From Phaeoceros laevis (taxonomy: Eukaryota; Anthocerotophyta; Anthocerotopsida; Notothyladales): 23,950 nucleotides of DNA. The notes beneath the pieces are model-generated. The model was not told where the DNA came from. It ran no database searches and was given only the letters and a program-made list of their open reading frames with translations. This document shows positions 9,785 to 18,889 of this stretch, piece by piece. The stretch spans positions 68,837 through 92,786 of the forward strand of contig JBNGIQ010009037.1 in assembly GCA_049999765.1 (NCBI GenBank), written 5' to 3'. Both the position numbers and the translations under genes were made by a program. Numbering within the stretch: position 1 is the stretch's first letter; every line of letters starts with the position of its first letter.

Positions 9785-10602
9785 GCTGGAGACGCATTTG
9801 CAGGCCCTGACTAGACATGCGCTGTACCAGGGTTGTGGGTCCAGGCCTAGGGGCCCTTAAACAGCAGGCCTGTCGGTGCGGGTAGGCGCCAGCACAGCAG
9901 GGATTAACAGGAGGTTGATAGCAGCCGATACAAGATTCTTCCGCACAGGTGGCTCCACTGGGATGGAGCTACCGTCTCTCTCGGCACGATGAATGCGCAC
10001 GAGGGCTCCTAGTCCCACAGTGATAAACACAGGGTACCATCAATGATTGAGAACGTGCAGACAGCTTTAGTGATCAGCTTGTAGGAGGGAAAGGTGGGAG
10101 AAAAGGATGGAGGGTGGCACAGTGAAGTGGCGACAGCGAGCTGAAATTGGTAGCTCTCGTGCTACTGCTTGTGTCTGAAGTTGTCTGGTGCTTTCCGTCT
10201 CTCCCTGGAGATAACGGTTTGTAGTAAACTTATGACGGTGTCATTCTCCACGTGTGACGGCAAGGTGATGAAACATTCTTCAGATCTGATAGTCCTCGTG
10301 TGAGTCGTTCTTTGCTCTAGAGGTAGGTCTTTATCTTGATGGTCGTTTTTTGTGAGTTGTGGCTGGCAGCTGCTGAAGGTGGCAGTTTCTCATCCACATT
10401 GCTAGATTGTGGTCTTGCGGTCACCAAGTCATAGCAGCAGGCCTGTACCTCTCAAGCAGCCACCTTCACCTGCAGGACCAGTCTAATCATGGTACTTCTG
10501 TTTAGCAGTAGACTCCCGATTTAGGTTTGTGCAGGTTCTTCTGAAGAAAAGTTCTTCAAAAGTGGCAATTTGTCGTCGTCATGTCAACTCTTCTTGAAGG
10601 AG
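9785..10602. other. Intergenic stretch, no supported gene
   Basis: I see no long frame, no domain and no strong repeat. The minus-strand stretch close to 10603 would be the 3' flank of the receptor-like protein relic. Confidence 0.4.
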
Positions 10603-11973
10603 TTAAAGGGTGGCATCATGCCCATAGCTAAGCTGGTAACTCTGGGGCTCCTGATGGTAAGCTCCTCTGAAGAGAAAGAAGTCGGAGAGCATTTCATTCC
10701 ACAGTATAAGGATGCCAAGTTCTAAGAATTCCACTGCGAAACCTATGAAAACTGCAGGCATAAACATATAGTCGATCTGTTCACCTGAAAACTTCTTTAG
10801 TATCTGCAAAGCAAGCCCTTGACATAAGGAGAACCCACAGAGCCCTGGATTGCCTGGCTCATAATCGGAGGCATTGAATGTTCCGAGCTCCCGACCACCC
10901 AGGATGGGGCCCGAGAGCAGGTTCTTGGCCACCTTGAACCAACAAATAACCACCTTGAACTTGCTCAGGAACTTGAGCTGGGGAGGCTAAGTGGGATGGA
11001 ACCTGTCAGCTTGTTGTCGGACATGTCAATGAACCCCACTGCTTTTACTTCACTGAATGTGAGAGGAATGGGGCCTGCCAGCTTGGTCGTGCTCCAGGTT
11101 GAAAAACTGCTCTGGAAGGGTACCACTTATCTGCTTGTTCCGAACTTCCAGCAGTAAGAAGTTGTCGCACTTGTCATTCGAGGTTGAAGCAAGAGACCCA
11201 CTCCTTCAGCTGATTGTCTTGCAACAATATGGTTTTGAGAGCATGGCAGCTGCTGAAGATATCGCTCCTGCAATCAGCCAACCACACCAGAAATGCTTCA
11301 TGGTGAGTGTCATGGAAACCACAGCACAGCAGTTGGGTGTGACTGAATGGCTGCTTTTCAAGAAGAAACCTGGTCCACAAATGACATGTCTGACACCTGT
11401 GAGCTGAATCTTGGAAAGACGGGTCCCCTAAAAGCGACGCCGCCAGGCAGGTGAGCGGCGGCATCAGATTCGACCTGGACAACTTCAACAAACAAAAACA
11501 ACTCACGGCAACTTCAGCTTGGTGAGACGTGCTATGCTCGCTGGGATGGCGCCGGTGAGCGTCATAGCTGGGTGAGACCGGTGAGCGTCTTGGAAGCCGT
11601 GGAAAGCCATTGCCTGCCAGATTCAGCACGGACAGAGACTCTTTAGAAGTCTCCCAGCAGGGGATGTACGCGGCCCATTAGAGCTGGTTCTCCAACTGCA
11701 GTGATGTCACACGACGGGCAGAGCTGTATCCAACTCCAAACCAGGAGCATCAGCCTTTGTGGCCTCCCAATCTGAGAAGGCCCGCCATGGATCAGACTCG
11801 ATCACAGCCTTGAATGCGAGCCGAATGTCCATTTCCCCTGTAGCAGCATAATGATGACTTCCCCGTGCCCCTTCAAGGCATGCTGAATTGGCGAGAACAG
11901 CTTCAATCAGCCGGGCGCTGGTGCTTGCAAGCAGCAGCAGCATCAGTAGCTTCATTGCAGCATTCACAGCCAC
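10603..11973 (-). pseudogene. LRR receptor-like protein (RLP) gene, broken
   Basis: Minus-strand pieces in the right order rebuild the outline of an LRR receptor-like protein. From 11973 come a signal peptide (MAVNAAMKLLMLLLLASTS) and the LRR N-terminal cap (LAFKAVIESDPWRAFSDWE). Near 11700-11520, in shifted frames, come ARRVTSLQLENQL, SLSVLNLAGNGF and LTGAIPASIARLTKLKLP. Near 11260-11170 comes CHALKTILLQDNQLKE. Near 11160-10990 come EVRNKQISGTLPEQFFNLE and LAGPIPLTFSEVKAVGF with DMSDNKLTGSIPLSLP. From about 10950 come NLLSGPILGGRELGTFNASD, NPGLCGFSLC and a membrane segment (FMPAVFIGFAVEFLELGILIL). There is no kinase domain, as expected for an RLP. Intact RLPs carry some 20 or more LRRs; here only a handful remain, with several frameshifts and stops, so the gene is internally deleted and inactive. 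In life such proteins act as plasma-membrane receptors in defence or development. Confidence 0.8.
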
Positions 11974-12530
11974 TTTCAGCTGCTTAGAACTCCGAGTCCT
12001 CTATCCGGACAATTGGAGAATGCACAAGCTGTTACCGCACCCAAAAAGAGCTGCAGATTGACTCTACATCGCATCACATTCACAGCATTTCTACCAAAAT
12101 TTTCATCACAGTTATTTACAGCACATCCACAGCATTCGCAACATTCACAGTTTCCACGAAGTACAAACCTTGACAAATGATGTCGACTTTCTTGGAGCAC
12201 TCAGTGAGACGTACTGAAGAGAAACACTAAACCTAAAGTTGTTTAGTTTCTTTTTGAGTCTTGGTCTGAAGTCCAGTTTCCGGAGTCTTTTAACACTATA
12301 TATGGGACAGCCCTGGCACAATAACTTCATCTTCTCTCCAGCAACCTTGAGTAGTCTATGTCGTTTCGCGGTCCAACCTTAGTGAGTGTGTCTATCCACT
12401 TGCACTATAGCAGGGCCCAATCTTTAGCGTGTTTTTCATCACTACCTAGAGTCACTAGGACCTTTGAAGATTCTTGTGGCCACTATCTTGGGGGTTTGTT
12501 TGTAACATCTTTAGAGGACGTTAAATCAAT
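11974..12530. other. Divergent intergenic region with a TATA-like element
   Basis: This interval separates the RLP relic (minus) from the BFR1-like frame (plus). A good TATA-like match, ACTATATATGG, lies at about 12295-12305, some 230 bases before the ATG at 12531, and could drive that gene. Short CACAGCATTC-type repeats occur around 12080-12150. Confidence 0.35.
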
Positions 12531-13841
12531 ATGGAGGCATCAAATATGAGGAAGAGCCAAACAATAGTTGTGGCACATCTTGAAGCTCCTCCCATGGCGA
12601 TACAAAACGGTCCAGCAGTTACAGGAGCGAAGGTGAAGATGACATTGGAGAAGCCGAGCAGGCCCAAGTTGGAGGAGCACGCTAACCAGAAATATGAGCA
12701 GGTCGAGGAGTTGCGGAAGAGACTTAGGGTGGTCAATGAGTCATTGTCCCGTGGGCACCAAAACATGGAAGAAATCTCACAGCAAGAGTCGCTTGCTCGT
12801 GCACGGCGTAATGAGCTCTTCGCTTCTTATGCAATTGAGCGGGAACAGAAAAATGCCCTAACTGAGGAATTAGAACTCGCTAACCACGTTAAAGGGCAAA
12901 TGAGATCAAATGCAAAGGCATTGCAAGACAAACTTCCATTTGTTAGTGTGGAGCAAATTGATGAGGAGCTGAAGAAGCTAGAGCACAAAATGAATCGTAT
13001 GACGCTGACATCAGAGGAGAAAAATAGGCTGCTACAGCAAATTAAAGGTCTTCAAAATTCTCGTAGTTTTGTCCAAGACTACAACAAACGAATTATCCAG
13101 ATCTATGACAATGAAAGTTTGCACAAAGGTTTGATTCAAATAATCAAAACGGTTGATGTGTCTTTGGTGAAGTTGAAATCTCAGCCGGCAAATCAGGCAT
13201 CAGTGCTTGTAGAGATTAGAGCGAGAGAGAGTACGAGTAGTGCAAAGATTTTAGCTCTTCAATTGGAACGAAACACAATTACAAAGGACATATGGACTCT
13301 TAGACAAGGAGCAAAAGAAATGAGAGGTGAATTTAAGGACAGAGAAGTCGAGTTTTATGAAAGACAGAGACAACTCAAGCAACAACAAATTGTCTTTGAG
13401 AAGAGAGAAGCCAAGACAAAGGACACAAACGAACCCAAGCAACAGAGAGCCTTGGAAAATTATGTTGAGCCATTTACAAAGGAAATCTTAATGTGTACTC
13501 AACTACATTCGTACTTACTAAAATATCTCACAAGTACAAGGAATATGGCTGAAGTGCTATCTACTAGTGAAAAACAAAACTTCACTCCTCCCATGGGTGT
13601 GGGAAAGATGCTAATATCGAAGAAGGATAAAGATGACAACAAATTGGTTGATTGGTTTGCAAGTAATGGAAGTAAAGGCGATGGCCACAAGGGTAGAAGT
13701 TCAACGCTAAAAAAGACCAAGGAAAAAAAAACTCTGACATTGCCACATGACATACTTCATGCATTCTTTGAGCTGGGTTTGACATGTCCCTCTTCTATCG
13801 AAGATTTTGCACACAGTTTGAAGGAGGTGAAATTTGCATAG
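12531..13841 (+). CDS. Coiled-coil protein of BFR1 / proton-pump-interactor type, intronless
   Basis: One uninterrupted frame encodes 436 residues. Residues about 45-130 are strongly charged and predicted coiled coil (YEQVEELRKRLRVVNESL, EREQKNALTEELELANHV). Residues 135-178 carry the hallmark of the BFR1/PPI family, LPFVSVEQIDEELKKLEHKM followed by a T-L-T-SEEKNRLLQQIKGLQ stretch. A second coiled coil covers about 250-310 (REVEFYERQRQLKQQQ). The C-terminus has YVEPFTKEILMCTQLHSYL and an acidic/aliphatic tail (FFELGLTCPSSIEDFAHSLK). Yeast Bfr1 associates with polysomes and mRNP; plant relatives include proton-pump interactors and nuclear segregation-like proteins. The family call rests on motif memory. 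Relatives usually have introns as far as I know, so a single long exon suggests a retrocopy, but I see no poly-A tract or flanking duplication. The frame is more AT-rich than the nearby GLP and SET genes. Confidence 0.6.
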   Translation: MEASNMRKSQTIVVAHLEAPPMAIQNGPAVTGAKVKMTLEKPSRPKLEEHANQKYEQVEELRKRLRVVNESLSRGHQNMEEISQQESLARARRNELFASYAIEREQKNALTEELELANHVKGQMRSNAKALQDKLPFVSVEQIDEELKKLEHKMNRMTLTSEEKNRLLQQIKGLQNSRSFVQDYNKRIIQIYDNESLHKGLIQIIKTVDVSLVKLKSQPANQASVLVEIRARESTSSAKILALQLERNTITKDIWTLRQGAKEMRGEFKDREVEFYERQRQLKQQQIVFEKREAKTKDTNEPKQQRALENYVEPFTKEILMCTQLHSYLLKYLTSTRNMAEVLSTSEKQNFTPPMGVGKMLISKKDKDDNKLVDWFASNGSKGDGHKGRSSTLKKTKEKKTLTLPHDILHAFFELGLTCPSSIEDFAHSLKEVKFA

Positions 13842-14361
13842 GAAAACTTTCAAAACCTCCAGAAAGGAGATAAGAAACAAGTCATCCATTCGGAGGTAGA
13901 GTTGTTAGCTATTCAGACTAGCTTATAACATGTAGAGAAGTTCTACAAGTTTTTTGGACCGCGAGCACGAGTATGGAAGAACTCCCTTGATATTGATATT
14001 TCCTAGTGATTGCCCTGAATATGATGTATCACAGTTCTCAAAACACAAAATTCACTCTACAAGATATGTTTTTCACACTTCCTTTACAAAAAGTGACAGA
14101 TTTTCTGATTTTGTGGATAACAGATTTGGGGAAAGGTTCGCAAATACCTTAACAAAATCCATTTCGTTATGAAGATAAGACGCTTATTAGTCATTTATAA
14201 ATCCTTTCATAAACATATTTCTCATTCTCAACTTACAATGTCGCTCGTCAAAATAAAAGCTTCTGCCTTCCTTCCCACTAGACTATTGTAACTTACATCT
14301 GCAGTGACCTACAATCGAGCCACGGTGGCAAGTGGACAAACTAGCTAGCGGTTATTCCAGC
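13842..14361. other. Flank between BFR1-like and SET genes, no supported gene
   Basis: A 72-codon plus-strand frame at 13954-14172 (IFPSDCPEYDVSQFSKHKIH) is not recognised and could be a relic or chance. The remainder is AT-rich non-coding sequence between two gene 3' ends that face each other. Confidence 0.4.
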
Positions 14362-16156
14362 TCACCTGCGAAGTAATGTTCGAAGCATGGATCCCTGACT
14401 CGTGGCCAACCTCCCAGCATTGCTACCCGACCATTGGGTGCCTGCAAAACCGATACCTCCCCAGGGAACTGCTTTAACCGCGCCCCTGACACTAGAGCTG
14501 TAAGCACGAGATGGCGGGGAGAATGATGTTTGAATCCAGCCTCTCTGCTGGGTTGTCAGATTGGGAAGATTTTCCCTGAGGAGCTTCATGCTCTTTGCCA
14601 TCTCGGCTTCAAGAGCAGCAGTAGACTCCTTAGTTCGTGGCTTACCTGGAGAATAGGCAGCCGAGTCAGCTATCCCATCTTGTAAGACCATCATGTGAGC
14701 CTCATACAGGTCGTGCCACTGCTTGCTGACGTCCCTGAAACTGGGCACTGTCTTGATTAGCCTCTCCTCAAACAGGCATCTGGGACACGAGCAAGAGAAA
14801 TGCAGCCCCTTCGACTTTCCCTGCCGGAAAAACCAAGTCTTTTTGGTTTCGAAGTAGCCCAGAGTGAGCTCATTCCCGGAAGAAACATCAGCGTGTGCCC
14901 TCACTTCCTGCGTCAAGCCCTCGTAGCACACGCTGCAGTTGGGATCACAGTCGTGGTTCATGAAAGATGAGAGCACATAGAGTCCAGAATACAGACCATC
15001 CGGTGTCCCAGCCACATTGGTGATCACAGTCCTCCGAATACGGCCCACATCGATCTGCAGAGGATCGTACTTGGTCCTTGAAGATGGATCAAACAACTCC
15101 ATAGACGGAATTCGCCTAGTCGGATCATCAGCAACTGCCAAACTGTAGAGCTGGTGTGCAGAGCGGGGATCTTGCCGCACCAACTTCACCGCGTTGGCCA
15201 CCAGTTGCTGTGTTGTGTTAACAACCAGACGGTCGATGAGGGCAGTGACAGAGTCCATGCTGCCTCCACTGATGACCATTCCCAGCATGTCGCTTTTGTT
15301 CTTCTTCTTCTCACCTGTTGCAAGGGGCCTTCCCCGCATCAACACCTCCCCCTTCCTCACATCTCTGGTAGCAAATAATCCTCTCCTCCCATTGTTGTGC
15401 TCGTCCTCTCCAAGGCCAATTCGCACAGGGCCAATGTACTCGCTGCATCCTGGAGAAGCTGCTGCCTCGCTTCCTGTATTTGCAGAAACCCTAAGAGAAC
15501 GGAGATCCACCACTGACGCTGGATTGTCCACCAGTATGCCAACGCATTTGTCAGGCCGGGTGAGGATCATGAAGCACGGTTGCGTGATTGCGACCTCCAT
15601 CCCAACGGGATAGTCGGCAGCTGCTGCATGGTGGATGACAACCGGTACAGCACTCCCGCTCGAGTCCTCCAGCACCGTATGCACGCCCCCCGTCTTGAAA
15701 GCAGGCACACACAAGCGACCATACAGTGCCTGCCTCCAATGCACAACGTAGGGCATCACCTGGTCACCTCGAGTCACACGTTGATCCAGGTCTCTGTATC
15801 ACACAGGCAGGAGTGACATCGCGTAACCTAAGTGGGTCCTCGAGGTAGCAATGAAACAGAGCTCCTGCTGGCAATTCGGTGCCATACCTTATGCCTATCT
15901 TCTGCAGGGATTCCAGACTCTCAGGTCCTCGTTCCAGCTCCAACAAATGGTAGATGCGCGGTGAGGCCACCTCCTCATCTGCCAGTTTGCGAAACTCTCT
16001 GGCAGCGACCATGTGACACTTTGACAGACCTGCTTTGTCAAACCGCCTGGAGAACTCACCGCGATTCAAGCCTCGGCTGAGCAACCTCTCAGCAACGAGC
16101 TCATCCACGCTTTTGAACGCCTGCGCCTCGGCCGCCAAGGCCGCCATCGTTGTCAA
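14362..16156 (-). CDS. SET-domain protein lysine methyltransferase (SMYD/TPR-SET-like), one apparent frameshift
   Basis: Two overlapping minus-strand frames form one gene of about 597 codons. The first (from the ATG at 16156) encodes an alpha-helical N-terminus (LVAERLLSRGLNRGEFSRRF, then YGTELPAGALFHCYLEDPLR and DVTPACVIQ). The second continues with RDLDQRVTRGDQVMPYVVHW. It holds the SET domain: RRGLFATRDVRKGEVLM, a long insert, then SSFMNHDCDPNCSV (NHxCxPN at 14938-14958), ELTLGY (catalytic Tyr, 14854-14871) and the post-SET zinc cluster FSCSCPRC. This split SET with post-SET cysteines matches the SMYD/TPR-SET class, which methylates histone or other protein lysines using S-adenosylmethionine. 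The C-terminal LLRENLPNLTTQQRGW fits that class. No intron with standard borders bridges the frames; one missing base around 15788-15803 would restore a single reading. It is either a sequence error or a recent inactivating mutation. The catalytic motifs are otherwise intact. Confidence 0.85.
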
Positions 16157-16392
16157 AACCCCAGGCTAAACCTCGGAAGCACCTTCGGTTGAATGATTTA
16201 CTTCTCAGAAGTACATCATTTGACTGCTCATCCCACCCGTCTGCCTGCTCTGCACTCGAAGATTTCAAGGCCACTGCCGAGAAAGCTTATCCTTCTGATG
16301 GACCGTACGAAGTGTATGTATACTCGTGTTCGATTCCCATGTTGCAATGGAAAATTTCCTACTAGCGCCACTAGTCTAAATCCTTGTCATCT
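16157..16392 (-). promoter_or_regulatory. Proximal upstream region of the SET gene, bounded by a transposon
   Basis: Only about 236 bases separate the SET start codon from the Harbinger-like element, so leader and core promoter must lie here or be supplied by the element. I see no clear TATA box on the minus strand. Confidence 0.4.
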
Positions 16393-16797
16393 TTAGGCCC
16401 GTTTCAGACTACGGGCACCCTCAAACGCATTTTGAGGGTTGCCCTTAGCTCCGTCCCGGCCACGTCACTTTGAGGGTGGAGGTCACGCCATTTCACACTG
16501 ATTCACTGATTTGAGGGATTCACTGATTTGAGGGTCACATGAGTTCCCGCTCATGTGACATGCTTCACCTTCTCCGCGTTCGAATTCGTGTGTGCGTTTT
16601 GTCTGGCCGGTGTTTCTTGTAGGCCTGCTGTACAGGTATTTGGTGGCCAGCGACAATCCACCTTCATCATGGCCTTCATCATGGATGCCAGTGATGAGCG
16701 CTTGCACTTGTTGATGATGTTTTTTGTCACATTCCATATATCTATCTCCATTATACAGGCTTAGACACGGCCAAGATGTATACAAATCAGGGCATGT

Positions 16798-17010
16798 TTG
16801 ATAGCTTTATGGAACTTCGATGCTAGAACAGCAGGGTTGCATTTGCCTAAACAAGTGTGGGCAGTACCACGTTACAAAGGATACACTAGGGATATGTTAG
16901 AGCATCACACACCTCAAATGTGGAGGGAGCGCATGAGAATATCCAAGGACACATACTTTTATCTTTGTGAGCAGTTGCGACCACACTTGACGCACAGGTT
17001 GAAAGGTTGA
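16798..17010 (+). pseudogene. Harbinger transposase N-terminal fragment
   Basis: The frame contains YKGYTRDMLEHHTPQMWRER followed by MRISKDTYFYLCEQLRPHL. The pattern (W-R-x-x-F/M-R-[IM]-S-[KR]-[DE]-T-F/Y-x-x-L-C-x-x-L-[RK]-P) is the N-terminal region of HARBI1-type nucleases that precedes the DDE domain. It stops at 17010 and the downstream catalytic part is absent, so the fragment is not active. Confidence 0.7.
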
Positions 17011-17027
17011 GCTTTGAGGCGTGCGAA

Positions 17028-17136
17028 ATGCTTGCGTGAACCCCGTCAAGTCCGCATTTGCATACTCCCGAGCAGGCGAGCCACCATCTTCATCCTCGAG
17101 CTCGACGGGCATGGTAGCGCTACCCTTTCCCGCCAT
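17028..17136 (-). pseudogene. Possible fragment of the second Harbinger ORF
   Basis: On the minus strand an ATG at 17136 opens a frame reading MAGKGSATMPVELEDEDGGS and PAREYANADLTGFTQAF. It looks like a natural acidic N-terminus rather than a random frame. PIF/Harbinger elements usually carry a second ORF with a Myb/SANT-like domain beside the transposase. This could be its start, cut off where it meets the transposase fragment, but the Myb domain itself is not visible. Confidence 0.3.
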
Positions 17137-17524
17137 GTTGCCTGACCACAATCACAATGACGGGAACCCAAGATGTCCTAAAATAATCCCCGAAGCGGCA
17201 ATCATTTGTCACATGGCTCACAAGTGTATACGTGGCCCCTTCGGATTGGAGCATATACTTTGAGGGTCATTGAGGAGCCTTGAGGGTCGACCCCCCTGAC
17301 CCCCAAAGCCTCAAAGTTTTGGGGGCGTGACGGGGCCTGACGTGGATGCCATGTCATTTTGAGGGTGAGGCCGTTCGTTTCACACCCTCAATCGATTCAC
17401 CAATGAGCGTGCACCAACGCATTTTGAGGGCGTAGTTTGAAACGGGACGGGCCTTACAACGAGTCAACAAGCTTTACAGTACTAGCTAGAGCTGTGTTAT
17501 TGCCAACTAGCATGGCATGACCGT

Positions 17525-17735
17525 GCGGTCATACATGCTAGCCATCCTAGCTGTCCATTTTACCGCATCTCTTGTTGGCAGATTGTCAAACACTTGGCTT
17601 GCGTCTTCAAGTGGCCACATTTTGCATACCCATTTCCAAGAGAGTTGGCTAGTACTATGTCACCTTCAAGTAGTCCTCTTTCTAATTTTGCGGATTTTGC
17701 AAATAACACTAGTTCAAATGCTTCTCATGAGATAT
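17525..17735 (-). pseudogene. PPR protein fragment, minus strand
   Basis: The minus strand reads ERGLLEGDIVLANSLGNGYA and KCGHLK, then after a one-base frame change ASQVFDNLPTRDAVKWTARM. This follows the PLS-class PPR pattern (V-x-N-x-L-V-x-M-Y-x-K-C-G-x-L-x-x-A-x-x-V-F-D-x-L-x-x-R-D-x-V-x-W-T). One motif set with a frameshift remains. It points away from the larger PPR array next door, so the two are not one gene in its original order. Confidence 0.7.
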
Positions 17736-17880
17736 TGTTTCTCAAAAGAGTCACCTTCTCCAATTCTCCAAGGAGAAGCGGTGGCTTAATGAAACAATAT
17801 CTCAACATACCCAATGGTTTCTAGGGTATAGGGCCAACTCGTACAGTGGTCAGTGCAGGTTTGGTTCTCTAAAAATACCA

Positions 17881-18010
17881 GACTACTCACTCCTCTAATT
17901 GAGCGCTCAATGTAGACCTCTGAATGATATCAGACTACTCACTACTCGGTCCTCTAACCAGGCTACTCAGTCCTTTAACCAGACTACTCACTCCTCTAAT
18001 TGAGCGCTCA
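17881..18010. repeat. 29-base direct repeat with related shorter copies between
   Basis: GACTACTCACTCCTCTAATT followed by GAGCGCTCA occurs at 17881-17909 and again at 17982-18010, identical over 29 bases and 101 bases apart. Between them the core ACTACTC..TCCTCTAACCAG recurs in diverged form. The block directly precedes the PPR array, and CAGTGCAGG.TTGGTTCTCTAA also occurs at about 17849 and 18010. It looks like small-scale local duplication. Confidence 0.85.
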
Positions 18011-18054
18011 GTGCAGGTGTGGTTCTCTAACACATACATGTAGGTTTGTACATA

Positions 18055-18889
18055 GGGGGGCCTCATTTCGGGTGACCATGTAACTTTTGCTTGCTTTCTG
18101 AAGGCGTGTGCAAGCACTGGTGCCATACAGAAGGGCAGGGAGCTTCACCCACATATTGTCAAAAGAGGACTGCTGGATAACGTAGTGGTGGGCAACTGCC
18201 TGGTAGACATGTATGCAAAATGTGGTGAACTGAAAGATGCGCGCCAGGTTTTTGACAGCTTGGCCACAAAGGATGCGGTGACCTGGACTGCCCTGATTGC
18301 TGGGTATGCACAACAAGGACTCGGCCAAGAGGCGCTTGTGGTGTATGGACAAATGGAGGAGGGGGGCCTCATTTCGGCTGACCATGTAACTTTTGCTTGC
18401 CTTCTAAAGGCGTGTGCAAGCACTGGTGCCATACAGAAGGGCAAGGAGCTTCACTCACAGATTGTCAAACGAGGACTGCTGGATAACGTAGTGGTGGGCA
18501 ACTGCCTGGTGGATATGTATGCAAAATGTGGTGAACTGAAAGATGCGCGCCAGGTTTTTGACAACTTGGCCACAAAGGATGTGGTGACATAGAATGCCCT
18601 GTTTGCTGGGTATGCACAGCAAGGGCTCGGCCAAGAGGCGCTTGTTGTGTATGGACAAATGGAGGAGGCGGGCTTCATTTTGGCTGACCATGTTACTTTT
18701 GCTTGTTTTCTGAAGGCGTGTGCAGGCACTGGTGCCATACAGAAGGGCAGGGAGTTGCACTCACAGATTGTCAAAAGAGGTCTGTTGGATGCTGCCGTGG
18801 TGGGCACCTGCCTGGTGGACATGTATGTAAAATGTGCCACTCACATGTTCAGCCTACAATGCCTTGCTGAAGCTGGTCTGCAAGACTAA
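18055..18889 (+). pseudogene. PLS-class PPR array of near-identical 306-base repeats, truncated
   Basis: The plus strand encodes repeated 102-residue blocks: DHVTFACLLKACASTGAIQK, GKELHSQIVKRGLLDNVVVG, NCLVDMYAKCGELKDARQVF and TWTALIAGYAQQGLGQEALV. Each block is one P-L-S triplet of PPR motifs. Blocks start at about 18055, 18361 and 18667, so the period is exactly 306. PPR proteins bind organelle RNA one base per repeat and serve in editing, splicing or stability. Here there is no start codon or transit peptide, no E/DYW tail, a Trp-to-stop change (TAG at 18590-18592, where block 1 has TGG), and loss of similarity within block 3 after about 18836. The DNA identity between blocks implies recent unequal duplication. 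The array is a pseudogene fragment. Confidence 0.88.

Larger units (their letters stand above)
16396..17453. mobile_element. PIF/Harbinger-like DNA transposon, deleted and non-autonomous
   Basis: The left end reads GGCCCGTTTCAGACTACG. The reverse complement of the right end reads GGCCCGTCCCGTTTCAAAC then TACG, so the ends are terminal inverted repeats of roughly 20-40 bases with small indels, followed on both sides by CCCTCAAA. TTA directly flanks both ends (16393-16395 and 17454-17456), the three-base target duplication typical of PIF/Harbinger. The interior holds a transposase fragment. TTTGAGGG or its complement recurs at least eight times, all in the outer 200 bases or so of each side. 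At 1,058 bases the element is much shorter than autonomous Harbingers and lacks the DDE catalytic domain, so it could move only with a transposase supplied elsewhere. Confidence 0.88.

Noticed and set aside
18008-18840. Minus-strand frames of 99-129 codons in the PPR region with internal similarity to each other
   Set aside because: They repeat only because the plus-strand PPR array repeats every 306 bases; the meaningful protein is on the plus strand.
18055-18889. Regular repeats that might be taken for a CRISPR-like or satellite array
   Set aside because: The 306-base unit translates into P-L-S PPR motifs, and there are no short spacers.
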